Origin: Verrucomicrobiales bacterium
Lineage (GTDB): Bacteria; Verrucomicrobiota; Verrucomicrobiia; Limisphaerales; J093
Direction: 5' to 3'
Assembly: GCA_024233305.1 (NCBI GenBank)
Contig: JACKPV010000025.1
Coordinates: 1-64,000, forward strand
DNA: 64,000 bases
The notes under the pieces: model-generated
Told to the model about the DNA's origin: nothing
What the model saw: only the letters and a program-made list of their open reading frames with translations
The model's database searches: none
In this document: one piece after another, positions 16,851 to 26,002 of the stretch
Numbering within the stretch: the first letter of the stretch is position 1
Layout: each line of letters starts with the position of its first letter
Made by a program: the position numbers and the translations under genes

Positions 16851-18337
16851 CGTTGCGAGAGTTGCGGTTCTTCCCAGCCACCGCCCAGGGCCTTGATCAG
16901 ACGCACGGTGGCGTTGAGTTGTTCTGTGGCGACGGCGATCCGGGCTAGGTCGTTGTTCAGTTTGAGACTCGCGGCATCCACCACTTCGAGAAAGCTGACG
17001 GTGCCCGCGGAAAAGCGTTTCAAGGCGATTTCCGCCGAGTTGCCCGCGGCTTCCACCGCCGCCGCGCGGGCCGTGTAGCGGTCCTGCAGAAACCGGATCG
17101 CGGCCAGGCTGTCGTCGACTTCGCGAAACGCCACCAACACCTTCTGCCGGTAGGTCGCCACCGCCTCGTCGTAGGCCGCGCGGGAACGCTCGAGGTCCGC
17201 CCGCAGTCGCCCCCCTTCGAAGATCGGCACGGTCACCTGCGGCGAAATGCCCCAGGTGCGGCTTTCCCAAAGGAACAGGTCCTCGAGGTCGCCGCTCTGG
17301 AATCCCCCCTGAGCCGTCAGCCGGATCGAGGGGAAAAGCGCCGCCTTGGCCACACCGATCTCCGCGTTGCGCGCCACCAGCTGGCGCTCGGCCTCGGCCA
17401 CGTCCGGGCGCCGCTCCAACATCGAGGCCGGGATGTCGGGGGCGATCTCCGGCGGAACGGGCAACCGGTCCGCCACCTCGACGACGAAATCCGAGGGCGG
17501 ACGTCCGCAGAGGATGGCCAGGGCGTTCCCGAGTTCGGCCTCGCGCTGACGGACCTGGCCCAGGTCGGCGTCGGCGGTCGCGATCTCGACCTTGGTCCGT
17601 TCGACCTCGAATTCGGTCCCCACGCCGGCGGCCAGTCGCTGTTCAAAGATCTTCAGGGCCTCGCGGCGAAGGGCGATCGTTTCTTCGAGGGTGCGGATCT
17701 GCTCGGCGACACCCACCAGCGAGAAGTAGTTGGCCGCCACATCCGCCTGCAACGTCAGCATCAGGCTCTGGCGGGCCGCCTCCGCCGCGACGGCCCGGTT
17801 CCGCGCCGCCTCGAATCCGCGCCGCACCTTGCCCCAGACATCGAACTCGTAGCTCAAGTCGAAAGGCACCGACCACTGCGACACATGGAAGCTCGGGATG
17901 GTGAATCCGAGCGGCGTGGGCGCATTGCCGGAAGAACGATAGCGGGTAAAGCTGGCGGCGCCGTTGACCGTCGGGAAGAAATCCGAGCGGCTGATCCTGG
18001 CCACGGCGCGGGCCTGGTCCACGCGAGCCAGGGCCGCCTGCAGATCCAGGTTGGATTCCATCGCGGCCCACTCGAGGTCATCCAGCCGCGGATCGCCGTA
18101 AACGCGCCACCACTCGCCGCGCGGCACATGGTCCCGCGGCTCGGCCGCCTTCCAGCGCCAGGCGTCGGGAGTCTCGACCTCGGGGCGCTCGTAGTCCGGA
18201 CCGGTCTTGCACCCCGCTCCGATGGCGACCAGCAGCCCGGCGAGCCACCCCACCGTCCGCCACTGAAACCCTGCCCGCGACACACCGCCGGCTGGCTGTC
18301 CGTCCCCGGTTCCGCTGCGTGGATTGCCTTTGCGCAT
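16847..18337 (-). CDS. Outer-membrane efflux lipoprotein, NodT/TolC family
   Basis: A 496-residue outer-membrane factor. Residues 1-40 hold an Arg-rich start, a hydrophobic segment and the lipobox LLVAIGAGC, followed by KTGPDYERPEV, the classic mature N-terminus of NodT/OprM-type lipoproteins. Two internally similar halves follow with long amphipathic helices, including SMLERRPDVAEAERQL, a conserved OEP block, and GGRLRADLERSRAAYDEAV near the second barrel strand. The ATG at 18337 follows the TetR stop by two bases; a longer open frame to 18436 overlaps TetR and is rejected. With the adaptor and permease it completes a tripartite pump. Confidence 0.93.
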   Translation of the reverse strand: MRKGNPRSGTGDGQPAGGVSRAGFQWRTVGWLAGLLVAIGAGCKTGPDYERPEVETPDAWRWKAAEPRDHVPRGEWWRVYGDPRLDDLEWAAMESNLDLQAALARVDQARAVARISRSDFFPTVNGAASFTRYRSSGNAPTPLGFTIPSFHVSQWSVPFDLSYEFDVWGKVRRGFEAARNRAVAAEAARQSLMLTLQADVAANYFSLVGVAEQIRTLEETIALRREALKIFEQRLAAGVGTEFEVERTKVEIATADADLGQVRQREAELGNALAILCGRPPSDFVVEVADRLPVPPEIAPDIPASMLERRPDVAEAERQLVARNAEIGVAKAALFPSIRLTAQGGFQSGDLEDLFLWESRTWGISPQVTVPIFEGGRLRADLERSRAAYDEAVATYRQKVLVAFREVDDSLAAIRFLQDRYTARAAAVEAAGNSAEIALKRFSAGTVSFLEVVDAASLKLNNDLARIAVATEQLNATVRLIKALGGGWEEPQLSQR

Positions 18338-18339
18338 GT

Positions 18340-18894
18340 TCAGAAGCCCTGGTCCGCCATTTCGAGAATCCGGCGCGTCAAGCGCTTCCGCTCGGCATCG
18401 GAAAAGGGCGAGACTTGCAGCAGTTCCATGAACCACAACCCGGCCGTGGCCAGCCAGAGAATCGCGGCCCGCTCAAAACCCAGACTCCCCCCGGAGAACT
18501 GACGCACCTGCCGGTTGTGAAAGGCCCGCGCCGGCTCGAGCAACTCCGGCTTGTTCGCCACCGCCGCCAGCATCGCCGCGCACAGCCGCCGGCTCTCGGC
18601 GGAATCCTCGAACGTGGCCCGCATGAAGGCCACCAGCCCCGCGTGCGCATCCCCGGGCGGTCCGTCGCGATGCGCTTCCTGGTCCTTTTCAAACTGCTCG
18701 AGCTGCCGGGCCACCATCCCTTGCAGCAGCGCTTCCTTCGACGGGAAATGGTAGAGCAAACCGCCCTTGCTGACCGCCGCCCGCTGGGCCACCGCGTCGA
18801 GGGTCAGGTTGCCCGCGCCAAGTTCGTGAACCAGCGTTTCGGCCGCGTCCAGGATGGTCTCCCGGGCAGAAGGGCGTGGGTGAGTGATCGCCAT
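18340..18894 (-). CDS. TetR-family repressor of the efflux operon
   Basis: A 184-residue TetR regulator. The N-terminal helix-turn-helix shows the family hallmark from ARETILDAAETLV through AAVSKGGLLYHFPSKEALL (about residues 10-55); the rest is the ligand-binding helical domain. The ATG at 18894 is used rather than the open extension to 18942 because the extension would overlap the promoter. It is the first gene of the operon and lies immediately after a strong promoter containing a TACCG-N6-CGGTA palindrome, so autoregulation and ligand-relieved control of the whole pump is the expected mechanism. Confidence 0.92.
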   Translation of the reverse strand: MAITHPRPSARETILDAAETLVHELGAGNLTLDAVAQRAAVSKGGLLYHFPSKEALLQGMVARQLEQFEKDQEAHRDGPPGDAHAGLVAFMRATFEDSAESRRLCAAMLAAVANKPELLEPARAFHNRQVRQFSGGSLGFERAAILWLATAGLWFMELLQVSPFSDAERKRLTRRILEMADQGF

Positions 18895-18899
18895 GACTG

Positions 18900-18942
18900 T
18901 ACCGTCCAGCCGGTATAGTAGGTATCCCGGGCGAGCTGTCAA
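18900..18942 (-). promoter_or_regulatory. Promoter and operator of the TetR/RND operon
   Basis: Reading the minus strand, TTGACA (18942-18937) is followed after 16 bases by TACTAT (18920-18915), a near-consensus sigma-70 promoter. Directly downstream and touching the -10 is the inverted repeat TACCG (18900-18904) / CGGTA (18911-18915) with a 6-base spacer. The palindrome would cover the transcription start just before the ATG at 18894, the usual place for a TetR operator. Confidence 0.68.
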
Positions 18943-19001
18943 GCGCGCCCCGCACCCGCCGCCTTTTCGCTATTGCCAATTGAGCGGGAAGGAATAGGGT
19001 G

Positions 19002-21116
19002 ATGCCACAATCCTCACCGACCAGGCTTATGTATTTTGGCGTCGACTACCATCCCGAACACTGGGTTTACCCCTACGACGGCACCGCAGAGAATCCCGAG
19101 GCGCGCTGGGAGCGGGATGCCCAACTCATGGTCGCCGCGGGAGTGAACGTCGTCCGCATGGGGGAGTTCTGCTGGGGGCTCTACGAACCGGTCGAGGGCG
19201 ATTATCGCTTCGACTGGATGCAGCGGGTCATGGATGTCTTCAAGGCGCACGGTATCCAGGTGGTGCTGGGCACGCCGACCGCCGCGCCGCCCCTGTGGCT
19301 GGCCCGGAAGCATCCCGAAATCCTGCCCAAGGATGCCAACGGCCTGACCCTGCATGAAGGCACGCGACATGCTTACAGCATGAACAGCGACATCTACTGG
19401 GAGTATTCCCGCCGGATCGTCACCGAACTCGCGCGCACCCTCGGCGGACACTCGCAGCTCCTCGCCTGGCAGGTCGACAACGGCATCGGCGGCCACGGCA
19501 CCGAGTTCTCGTTCAACGAGGAAACGCAGCAGGATTGGGAAATGTGGTTGCGGCAGAAGTACGAGACCATCGAGAACCTCAACCAGTGTCTCGGCCTGCG
19601 CTTCTGGGGCCAGGTGGTCGCCGAGTTCTCCGAAGTCCCCATGCCCATGCGCGCCCCCACCGTCCACAACCCCGCGCTCATCCTGGACTGGATGCGCTTC
19701 GCCAGCGACACCTGCGTGGCCTACGTCCGCATGCAGGCCGACCTGCTCCGCGAACTCACGCCGGACGTGCCGGTCACCACCAACTTCCGCGCCCTCACCC
19801 GCCATTACGACCACTTCGACATGGCCGAGGCCCTCGATTTCGGCGCGCTCGACACCTACGCCACCCTCAAACACCGCCCCTCCGAAAATGCCGTCGAGTT
19901 CGACATGATCCGCTCGCTGAAAAAGACCGACCGTCGGCTGCCCGGCGGCGACCACGGTTTCTGGGTCATCGAACAGAAGGCGGGACATGTCAACTGGCAG
20001 GACGTCAATTCCCTGCTCCGCCCGGGTGTGGTGCGGCTCTTCACCTACCAGCTGGTGTCACGCGGAGCCGATGGCGTCCTCTACTTCTTCTGGCGTTCGC
20101 CGCGCATCGGCTCGGAGAAATTCTACGGCGGCGTGCTCACCCACGACGGTCGGGGCGACAACCGCGTCTACCGCGAGGTCGCGCAGATCGGCGAGGAAAT
20201 GAAGCTCCTCGCGCCGATCATCAAGGGCACCAAGGTCGCCGCCGAGGTGGCCATCCTCTACAGCCACGACAACGTGTGGGCGCTGCAGTTCCCCATGCAG
20301 CCGAACAAGCACTTCAAACAGCGCGAACACATGATGCTGTTTTACAACGCCCTGCACGACCGCAACATCCCGGTCGACTTCGCGCGGCCCACCGACGACC
20401 TGTCGCGCTACAAGCTCGTGCTCGCTCCCTCACTGCACCTGCTGGCCGGCGGCGAGGCGGACCTGCTCAAGCTCTACGTTCAGAACGGCGGCACCCTCGT
20501 GGCCACCTGCAACACCGCCCTCGTCGACGAACACAACATCGCCCCCGGCGACGGTTATCCCCACGACCTCACAGACCTGTTCGGGATGGAAGTGCAGGAG
20601 TTCGATCCGATTGCCCCGGATGAGGAGAACCACTTGATCTTCAAGGGCGGCTTCCCCGTCAGCCACCTGCACGGGGCCCGCCTCTGGTGCGACATCATCG
20701 AGCCGCATGAATGCGACGTGGTCGCCACCTACTCGAAGGACTTCTACGCCGGGCGGCCGGCCATGACCAGCCATGTCTTCGGCCTGGGCAAGGCCATCTA
20801 CATCGGCTTCACCAGCCACCAGGCCTTCTACTACGACCTCGTCGACTGGCTGCGTGGACAGGTCAACCTCTTCCCGCTGTTGAAGGTCCCCGAATCGGTC
20901 GAGGTCAGCATGCGCCAGCACGGGGACAGCCGCATCTATTTCATCCTCAACCACCAGAACTCGCCGGTGCGGCTGCACTTCTACAAACCGGCGCACGATT
21001 ACCTGACCGGCACGACCTTCACCGGCAACTACGACCTGCCGCCTCTGGGCGTGCTGGTCATCGACGAGAAGGTGGCCGAAAAACCCGCTCCGCTCCCTGA
21101 GCCGCCACCGGCTTGA
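19002..21116 (+). CDS. GH42-type beta-galactosidase-like protein with altered acid/base site
   Basis: A 704-residue protein with the GH42 layout: an N-terminal TIM barrel starting YFGVDYHPEHW, then a glutamine-amidotransferase-like domain (about 400-620) and a small C-terminal beta domain. The nucleophile block IEQKAGHVNW carries Glu324, as in GH42 (E-Q-x-x-x-x-N-W). The acid/base block, normally WQ-x-DNE, reads WQVDNG here with Gly161 in place of Glu. No signal peptide is seen, so it should be cytosolic. The ATG at 19002 has AAGGA 8 bases upstream; a GTG just before it is also open. Either another residue (Glu167 in GTEFSF is close) serves as acid, or activity differs from beta-galactosidase. 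It appears monocistronic. Confidence 0.82.
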   Translation: MPQSSPTRLMYFGVDYHPEHWVYPYDGTAENPEARWERDAQLMVAAGVNVVRMGEFCWGLYEPVEGDYRFDWMQRVMDVFKAHGIQVVLGTPTAAPPLWLARKHPEILPKDANGLTLHEGTRHAYSMNSDIYWEYSRRIVTELARTLGGHSQLLAWQVDNGIGGHGTEFSFNEETQQDWEMWLRQKYETIENLNQCLGLRFWGQVVAEFSEVPMPMRAPTVHNPALILDWMRFASDTCVAYVRMQADLLRELTPDVPVTTNFRALTRHYDHFDMAEALDFGALDTYATLKHRPSENAVEFDMIRSLKKTDRRLPGGDHGFWVIEQKAGHVNWQDVNSLLRPGVVRLFTYQLVSRGADGVLYFFWRSPRIGSEKFYGGVLTHDGRGDNRVYREVAQIGEEMKLLAPIIKGTKVAAEVAILYSHDNVWALQFPMQPNKHFKQREHMMLFYNALHDRNIPVDFARPTDDLSRYKLVLAPSLHLLAGGEADLLKLYVQNGGTLVATCNTALVDEHNIAPGDGYPHDLTDLFGMEVQEFDPIAPDEENHLIFKGGFPVSHLHGARLWCDIIEPHECDVVATYSKDFYAGRPAMTSHVFGLGKAIYIGFTSHQAFYYDLVDWLRGQVNLFPLLKVPESVEVSMRQHGDSRIYFILNHQNSPVRLHFYKPAHDYLTGTTFTGNYDLPPLGVLVIDEKVAEKPAPLPEPPPA

Positions 21117-21227
21117 CGGCCCTCAACGGCCCTTCCCGGAAAAGCCGATTCGTCCGCCGCCGCCCGACCTTGGGGATCGCCGGGCGCCGGGGCGCATGCC
21201 TTCGTGACGCCCGGCCTCCGGCGGGAA

Positions 21228-23975
21228 TCACCCGGCGTTTCGATCCGCTTGCGGGCGGGCCAGCAATTCCACCCGCACCGGCGCCGTCCCGGCGATCTTG
21301 ATGACCAACCATCCCGCATCGGCCTCGTAATCGAGCGCTTCGTACGCCGCCGGACGGTCGTTCAACCGGACACTCACTTTCCCGCGCAGGCCGTTCACGA
21401 ACAGGAACCCGCCCTCCTGCCGCCACCCCTCGAACGTAAACCGGACCCCGTCCGTGTCCTCCGTGAAGTCGTGGACGGCCCCCGGCGCATGCACACGCCA
21501 GGCATGCCGCCGGGAAACGATGAAGTCATAAGGCGTCGCTTCCCCCAAGGCCGGGATCGCCGGAACCAACAGCGTCGCCGGATTGATCGCCGGTCCGTTT
21601 CTCACTTGGGCGCGCAGGGCAAAGCTATCGGGCAGCAGCCCCGGGTAGCGCGGATCGTTGGCCGGGTACAGGTGCTGAATGCCGGCCAGGGCAATGCCAA
21701 CGGCGAGTCGTCGCCAATCGGTCTCCGGATCGTATCGGGCCAGACGGTTCAAGGCGTCCGCGTAGACCAACCCGCACCATTGCACAGGCAGGCCGATCCA
21801 GACTGGCGCCACCCAGATCGTGGCGCCCAGCACGGCGATGGTGCTGTAGCGCCCGACCGCGCCGTTCACGGGTTGGGTCAGATAAACGAAGGGAACCCCG
21901 GTCCACGCCCAATAGCGCGCCTGCTCCAGAAAACCCGGTTCCCCGGTGAGTTCGTAGCCCCGCACATAGGCGGCCACCAAGTTCGCCGAGGCGAGGATGT
22001 CCGGTGTGTGGAGCGGAATCTCCCAGGTCTGGGCGCCGCGGGGGACCGTGTCGCGGAACTTGTCCAGCCCGCGCAATCGCTCGACCGCCGCCGCTACCAA
22101 CGCCTCCTCGCCGCAGAAGCTCGCCTCTTCCAGCAAGACCCGCACGATCTGCGCCGTCAGACCATTGGCCTCGGTGCTCCAATGCGTGCGACCGAAGTCG
22201 AGCCGGCCGGCGACCGGACGGTAACGGATCGAGCCGTCGGCCTCGAAACGATCCAGCAAGGCCCGGGCGTGCCGGGCGGCCTGCCGGGCGGCCGGCCGGA
22301 CCTCACCAAACGCCAGGGCCGGCAATGGATAGCGGATGTGGCCGGCCTGCGCTCCGTTGCGTTCGGCAGCGGGGATCCCGACCAAAGCCTGCGCCGCGGC
22401 CGTGCGCAAGCGGGCGGCTAGGGCAGCATCCGCGGTTCTCCCCGCAAGCCACTCCATCCAGACCGCCGCATCGGCGGCGGGCCCGGCCGGGAAGTCCATG
22501 CCCGCGGCGTGCCGATACCGGTTGCCATCGCGAAGCTCCGAGTCCAGCCATCCGCGCGCCGCGAGCCGGTGGTAGGCTTCGCGCCGAATACCGGGCTCCG
22601 GAAGCGCGGGGAAACCGTTCAGGGCCACATACCGTTGAACGGCGGGGACCACCGTCCGGCCCGTCCCGCCCATCAGCAACCCCTCCCAACGCAGGCTTCC
22701 CCGCAACCGCTCGGGAGCGTAAGGAAGGAGGCTGTCCTCCTCGCGGTTCGCCCCATCCGACCCGGGAAACAGCACCCCCAGCAAGTGTCCGCCGGAATGG
22801 AAGAAACGGTCAGGAGAATCGAAAACCACGCCGGTCCGCGCGTCCGGCCCGCCGGTCCAGGTCAACCCCAGCCAGCGATCCCCGGCGGCGATGGCCATGA
22901 GCGGAAACGTAAGCTTGGCCAGGTCGGGCACCTGCCGGTTGGAGGCTGGTGGATTGAGATCGGCCGTCGAGCTGCCGGGTTCGTTGGCCAGGTATTCGAT
23001 GCCGGGCAGCAGCGCCTGGGTCTTGTTGGTGCCGAAACTCTCGAGACCGGCGAACAGGGTGAACACCGGCAGATACAGCACCTCGCGCGGCGTTTCCGGC
23101 TGAATCCGCACCGCGACGCGCAGGGTCCCCGGTTGATCCGGCGTGAAATCCTGCTGCACCTCCCACGCCACCCCATCCGGATCGCGGAAGTTCGCCGTGG
23201 TCCGCAGCACGCCGCCGATCCAACGGTCGGCCAACCGCGTGCGGGGCTGGAGGATCACCCGGGTTCGGACATCCGCGCCGGTGGCAAGCGGCGTCCAGCG
23301 TGCCCCGCCATCCACCGCGTAGCCGAGCAGGGCGGCCGGGTTGCCACAAGCCATGAACCGGCCCTCGACCTCGACGTGGAAGGCATTGAAGCGATCCCGG
23401 GCGTGCCGCAACCGGAGGCCGCCGGAAACCAGTTCCACCGGATCATCCCCCAGGTCCGGCAGCGCCACCTCCGGCCAGGCGGGCGCGGGAAAAAGCACCC
23501 GTTCGTGGAAGGTCAACGAACGGTAGAGGCAAACCCCGTCCTGCCCCGGTGGATCGAGCCGGAGGCGCCACCCGGACCCGAGCGGCGGCAAGCGCAACCG
23601 CACGGACGTCCACTCTCCCGCCCGCACCGCAAACCGCACTGAGTCCGGTTCGGTCGGGTGATCGCGGAAGTAGAACACCTGTCCGGTTCCCGGGGCGTCC
23701 GACTTGAGCGCAAGTTCCAGCCAGAGGGGAACGTCCGTCGGAAAGTCGACCGGCGGCCCGGCAAGAAACGGATCCGGCCCCGATATCTCCACCCGCAATC
23801 CCTCGACCGTCGATTCCAGCCCCGCGATGTCGTGCTGGGCTTGCCACCCCCGGGCGTCATCCGCCTGCCGGAAGTCAAAGGCCGGCAGGTCCGCCGCCGC
23901 CACGCGGTCGGATGCCAGCATTGCGACGCCGAGCAGGAGAATGAACGGGACCCCCGGGAAAGACCGCGTTGCCAT
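21228..23975 (-). CDS. Large secreted protein of unknown family
   Basis: A 915-residue protein with a clear Sec signal peptide (short basic start, hydrophobic FILLLGVAMLA, cleavage near VAAA-D). The first 200 residues look like a carbohydrate-binding-type beta-sandwich (FDFRQADDARGW start, many alternating hydrophobic strands). The second half (about 450-780) is helical, with repeated Ala/Arg-rich helices and Trp-rich loops reminiscent of an (alpha/alpha)6 barrel as found in polysaccharide lyases and glycosidases. No catalytic signature was recognised. It converges with the GH42-like gene and shares no operon; the ATG at 23975 gives the best signal peptide. Confidence 0.72.
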   Translation of the reverse strand: MATRSFPGVPFILLLGVAMLASDRVAAADLPAFDFRQADDARGWQAQHDIAGLESTVEGLRVEISGPDPFLAGPPVDFPTDVPLWLELALKSDAPGTGQVFYFRDHPTEPDSVRFAVRAGEWTSVRLRLPPLGSGWRLRLDPPGQDGVCLYRSLTFHERVLFPAPAWPEVALPDLGDDPVELVSGGLRLRHARDRFNAFHVEVEGRFMACGNPAALLGYAVDGGARWTPLATGADVRTRVILQPRTRLADRWIGGVLRTTANFRDPDGVAWEVQQDFTPDQPGTLRVAVRIQPETPREVLYLPVFTLFAGLESFGTNKTQALLPGIEYLANEPGSSTADLNPPASNRQVPDLAKLTFPLMAIAAGDRWLGLTWTGGPDARTGVVFDSPDRFFHSGGHLLGVLFPGSDGANREEDSLLPYAPERLRGSLRWEGLLMGGTGRTVVPAVQRYVALNGFPALPEPGIRREAYHRLAARGWLDSELRDGNRYRHAAGMDFPAGPAADAAVWMEWLAGRTADAALAARLRTAAAQALVGIPAAERNGAQAGHIRYPLPALAFGEVRPAARQAARHARALLDRFEADGSIRYRPVAGRLDFGRTHWSTEANGLTAQIVRVLLEEASFCGEEALVAAAVERLRGLDKFRDTVPRGAQTWEIPLHTPDILASANLVAAYVRGYELTGEPGFLEQARYWAWTGVPFVYLTQPVNGAVGRYSTIAVLGATIWVAPVWIGLPVQWCGLVYADALNRLARYDPETDWRRLAVGIALAGIQHLYPANDPRYPGLLPDSFALRAQVRNGPAINPATLLVPAIPALGEATPYDFIVSRRHAWRVHAPGAVHDFTEDTDGVRFTFEGWRQEGGFLFVNGLRGKVSVRLNDRPAAYEALDYEADAGWLVIKIAGTAPVRVELLARPQADRNAG

Positions 23976-24226
23976 GCGCAACGGATAGGCGACCTACCAT
24001 ACGCCGAAAAGGCAAAAATGGACCGCCCGGCCGCCCCCGTGCGCAGCGCAGCTTCTTCCGGGTACGCGGCGGCCGGGGAAATGGCGCACAGGGTTCATTC
24101 CGCTGGCCCCGCCGGAAGCCAGGCCGGCTGCGGAATGAAGCCCGCGGTCCGAAAAAGCTGAACGACGCCCCGCCACCCCCTTCCCTTCCCCCCGCCCCGC
24201 GGGACCGGTGGCGGGCGGACGCCGGT

Positions 24227-25180
24227 TCAATCCGCCGGCGACGGCGGGCTCATCTTGCGCAACAGACGATCGTCCAGATCTTTGGCAGGGTTGCCCCCGA
24301 ACAACCGGTGCTTGATGTAGAAGGCCGCCACCTCGACCAGCCGCGCAATGTCCCGTCCGGGGCGCACCGGAATCACCATGTGCGGCAGGTGGATGCCCAG
24401 GATGTCGAGCCGCTGGGTCTCGAGCCCGACGCGCTCCACCTCGGTGACTTTTTCCCATTCCCGGAGCGTCACGACGAGGTCCACCTGCTTGTAGGTGCGA
24501 AAGCTGCGGACGCCAAAGATCTGGGGCACGTTGATGATGCCGATGCCGCGCACTTCGATGAACTCGCGCGTCAGTTCGGGGCTTGACCCGATGATCTTCC
24601 GCTCCTCGGAAAGCCGCACCCGGACCACGTCGTCCGAGACCACCGAATACCCGCGCTCGATGAGGGCGAGCACGCACTCGCTCTTCCCGATGCCGGGATC
24701 GCCACGAATGATCACGCCGATGCCGAGGATGTCGACCATGCTGCCCTGCATGGTCTGCTCGGGCGCGAACAAATCCTCGAGCACGTAGGTGGCGTCGTTG
24801 ATGAACTTCATCGTGACCGCCCGGGTCTTGAAGACCGGAATGCGCTTCCGCCGGGCGGCTTCGATCAGGGCGGGCGAGGGACGGTAATTCCGGCAGACCA
24901 CAAGGCACGGAATGCCGGCGGCAAACAACCACTCCAGGCGGGCGCTTTGCTCGGCCTCCGGCAGGGACTTCAGGTATTGCATCTCGGCGGTGCCGAGCAC
25001 CTGGATGCGAAGCGGGGCGAAGGCCCGGTGAAAACCCGCAAGCGCCAGGCCCGGACGGTTGACGGTCGACTCGCCAATCCGCCGGTCCAGATTGGCGTCC
25101 GGGGTGAGCAGTTCCAGCCCCAACCCGGCCCCACCCCGCTCGTGGAACTCGCGGACGGTATGCACTTTCTTCTTTTTCAT
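24227..25180 (-). CDS. hprK: HPr kinase/phosphorylase
   Basis: A bifunctional enzyme that phosphorylates and dephosphorylates Ser46-type sites on the PTS protein HPr. 317 residues, the normal size. The N-terminal regulatory domain is followed by a Walker A loop GDPGIGKS (160-167), the acidic pair SDDVV and the family signature EVRGIGIINV. One oddity: the segment that in most HprK proteins reads HG-(V/M)-x-(V/L)-D just before the P-loop reads QGSMVD here, with Gln145 where a conserved active-site His is usual; the P-loop Ser of GDSG is also Pro. It ends the kdsA-kdsC-lpt operon 48 bp after lptB, an arrangement known from proteobacteria (there usually with rpoN between). PTS enzyme I is encoded at about 49.2 kb; HPr itself is not in the window. 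Confidence 0.93.
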   Translation of the reverse strand: MKKKKVHTVREFHERGGAGLGLELLTPDANLDRRIGESTVNRPGLALAGFHRAFAPLRIQVLGTAEMQYLKSLPEAEQSARLEWLFAAGIPCLVVCRNYRPSPALIEAARRKRIPVFKTRAVTMKFINDATYVLEDLFAPEQTMQGSMVDILGIGVIIRGDPGIGKSECVLALIERGYSVVSDDVVRVRLSEERKIIGSSPELTREFIEVRGIGIINVPQIFGVRSFRTYKQVDLVVTLREWEKVTEVERVGLETQRLDILGIHLPHMVIPVRPGRDIARLVEVAAFYIKHRLFGGNPAKDLDDRLLRKMSPPSPAD

Positions 25181-25228
25181 CGAAGGGATCGGGTCCGGCC
25201 GGCGCGCTCCCGGGCTGACCCACCGGAA

Positions 25229-26002
25229 TCAGAGGTTGAACTCGGGGCCCAGGTAGATTTCGCGGGCCTTGGGATCATTCACCAGGAACTCCGCGTCACC
25301 CTCGCACAGCACCTCGCCACGATGGATGAGGTAGGCGCGGTCAACGAGCTTGAGCGTTTCGCGGACGTTGTGATCGGTGATGAGGATGCCGAGACCGCGC
25401 GTGCGCAGCTGGCGAACGATCTTCTGGACCTCGTAGACGGCGATGGGATCGATCCCGCTGAACGGCTCGTCCAACAACATCAGGCGCGGACTCGTGATGA
25501 GCGCGCGCGTGATCTCGAGACGGCGTTTTTCGCCCCCGCTGAGCGTGTAGGCCTTGCTGCGGGCCAGACGCGTGAGGTCGAGTTCCTCGAGCAGGTATTT
25601 CAGCCGCACCTGGCGCTCCTCCCGGGTCATCCGGCAGGTCTCGAGGATGGCCAGCAGGTTCTGCTCGACCGTCAGCTTTCGGAACACCGACGGCTCCTGA
25701 GTCAGGTAACCGATCCCCCGCCGCGCACGCTCGTGCATCGCCAGGCCGGTGATGGCGGCGCCGTCAAAAAGGACCTCCCCCTGATCCGGCCGGACCACCC
25801 CCACCACCATGTTGAACGTCGTGGTCTTCCCTGCCCCGTTCGGACCGAGCAATCCCACGACCTCCCCCGCACGCACGTCAATCGAAACGCCGCTCACCAC
25901 ACGTCGTCCCCGGTATTCCTTGACTAAACCGCGGGTGGCCAGCAGGGCGTCGTCGCCCTGAGGGACGGAAGTTGTGGTGGAAACGGGAAGCGGGGTGCTC
26001 AT
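25229..26002 (-). CDS. lptB: LPS export ABC transporter ATP-binding protein
   Basis: The cytoplasmic ATPase that powers lipopolysaccharide extraction by LptFG. 257 residues: Walker A GPNGAGKTTT, Q-loop TQEPSVF, ABC signature LSGGEKRRLEI, Walker B LMLLDEPFSGIDP and the H-loop ITDHNVRET, all matching LptB rather than other ABC ATPases. The first 20 residues are an extra Thr/Ser-rich leader. The start overlaps the stop of the LptC/LptA-like gene by four bases (ATGA at 25999-26002). LptF and LptG are not in the window. Confidence 0.96.
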   Translation of the reverse strand: MSTPLPVSTTTSVPQGDDALLATRGLVKEYRGRRVVSGVSIDVRAGEVVGLLGPNGAGKTTTFNMVVGVVRPDQGEVLFDGAAITGLAMHERARRGIGYLTQEPSVFRKLTVEQNLLAILETCRMTREERQVRLKYLLEELDLTRLARSKAYTLSGGEKRRLEITRALITSPRLMLLDEPFSGIDPIAVYEVQKIVRQLRTRGLGILITDHNVRETLKLVDRAYLIHRGEVLCEGDAEFLVNDPKAREIYLGPEFNL

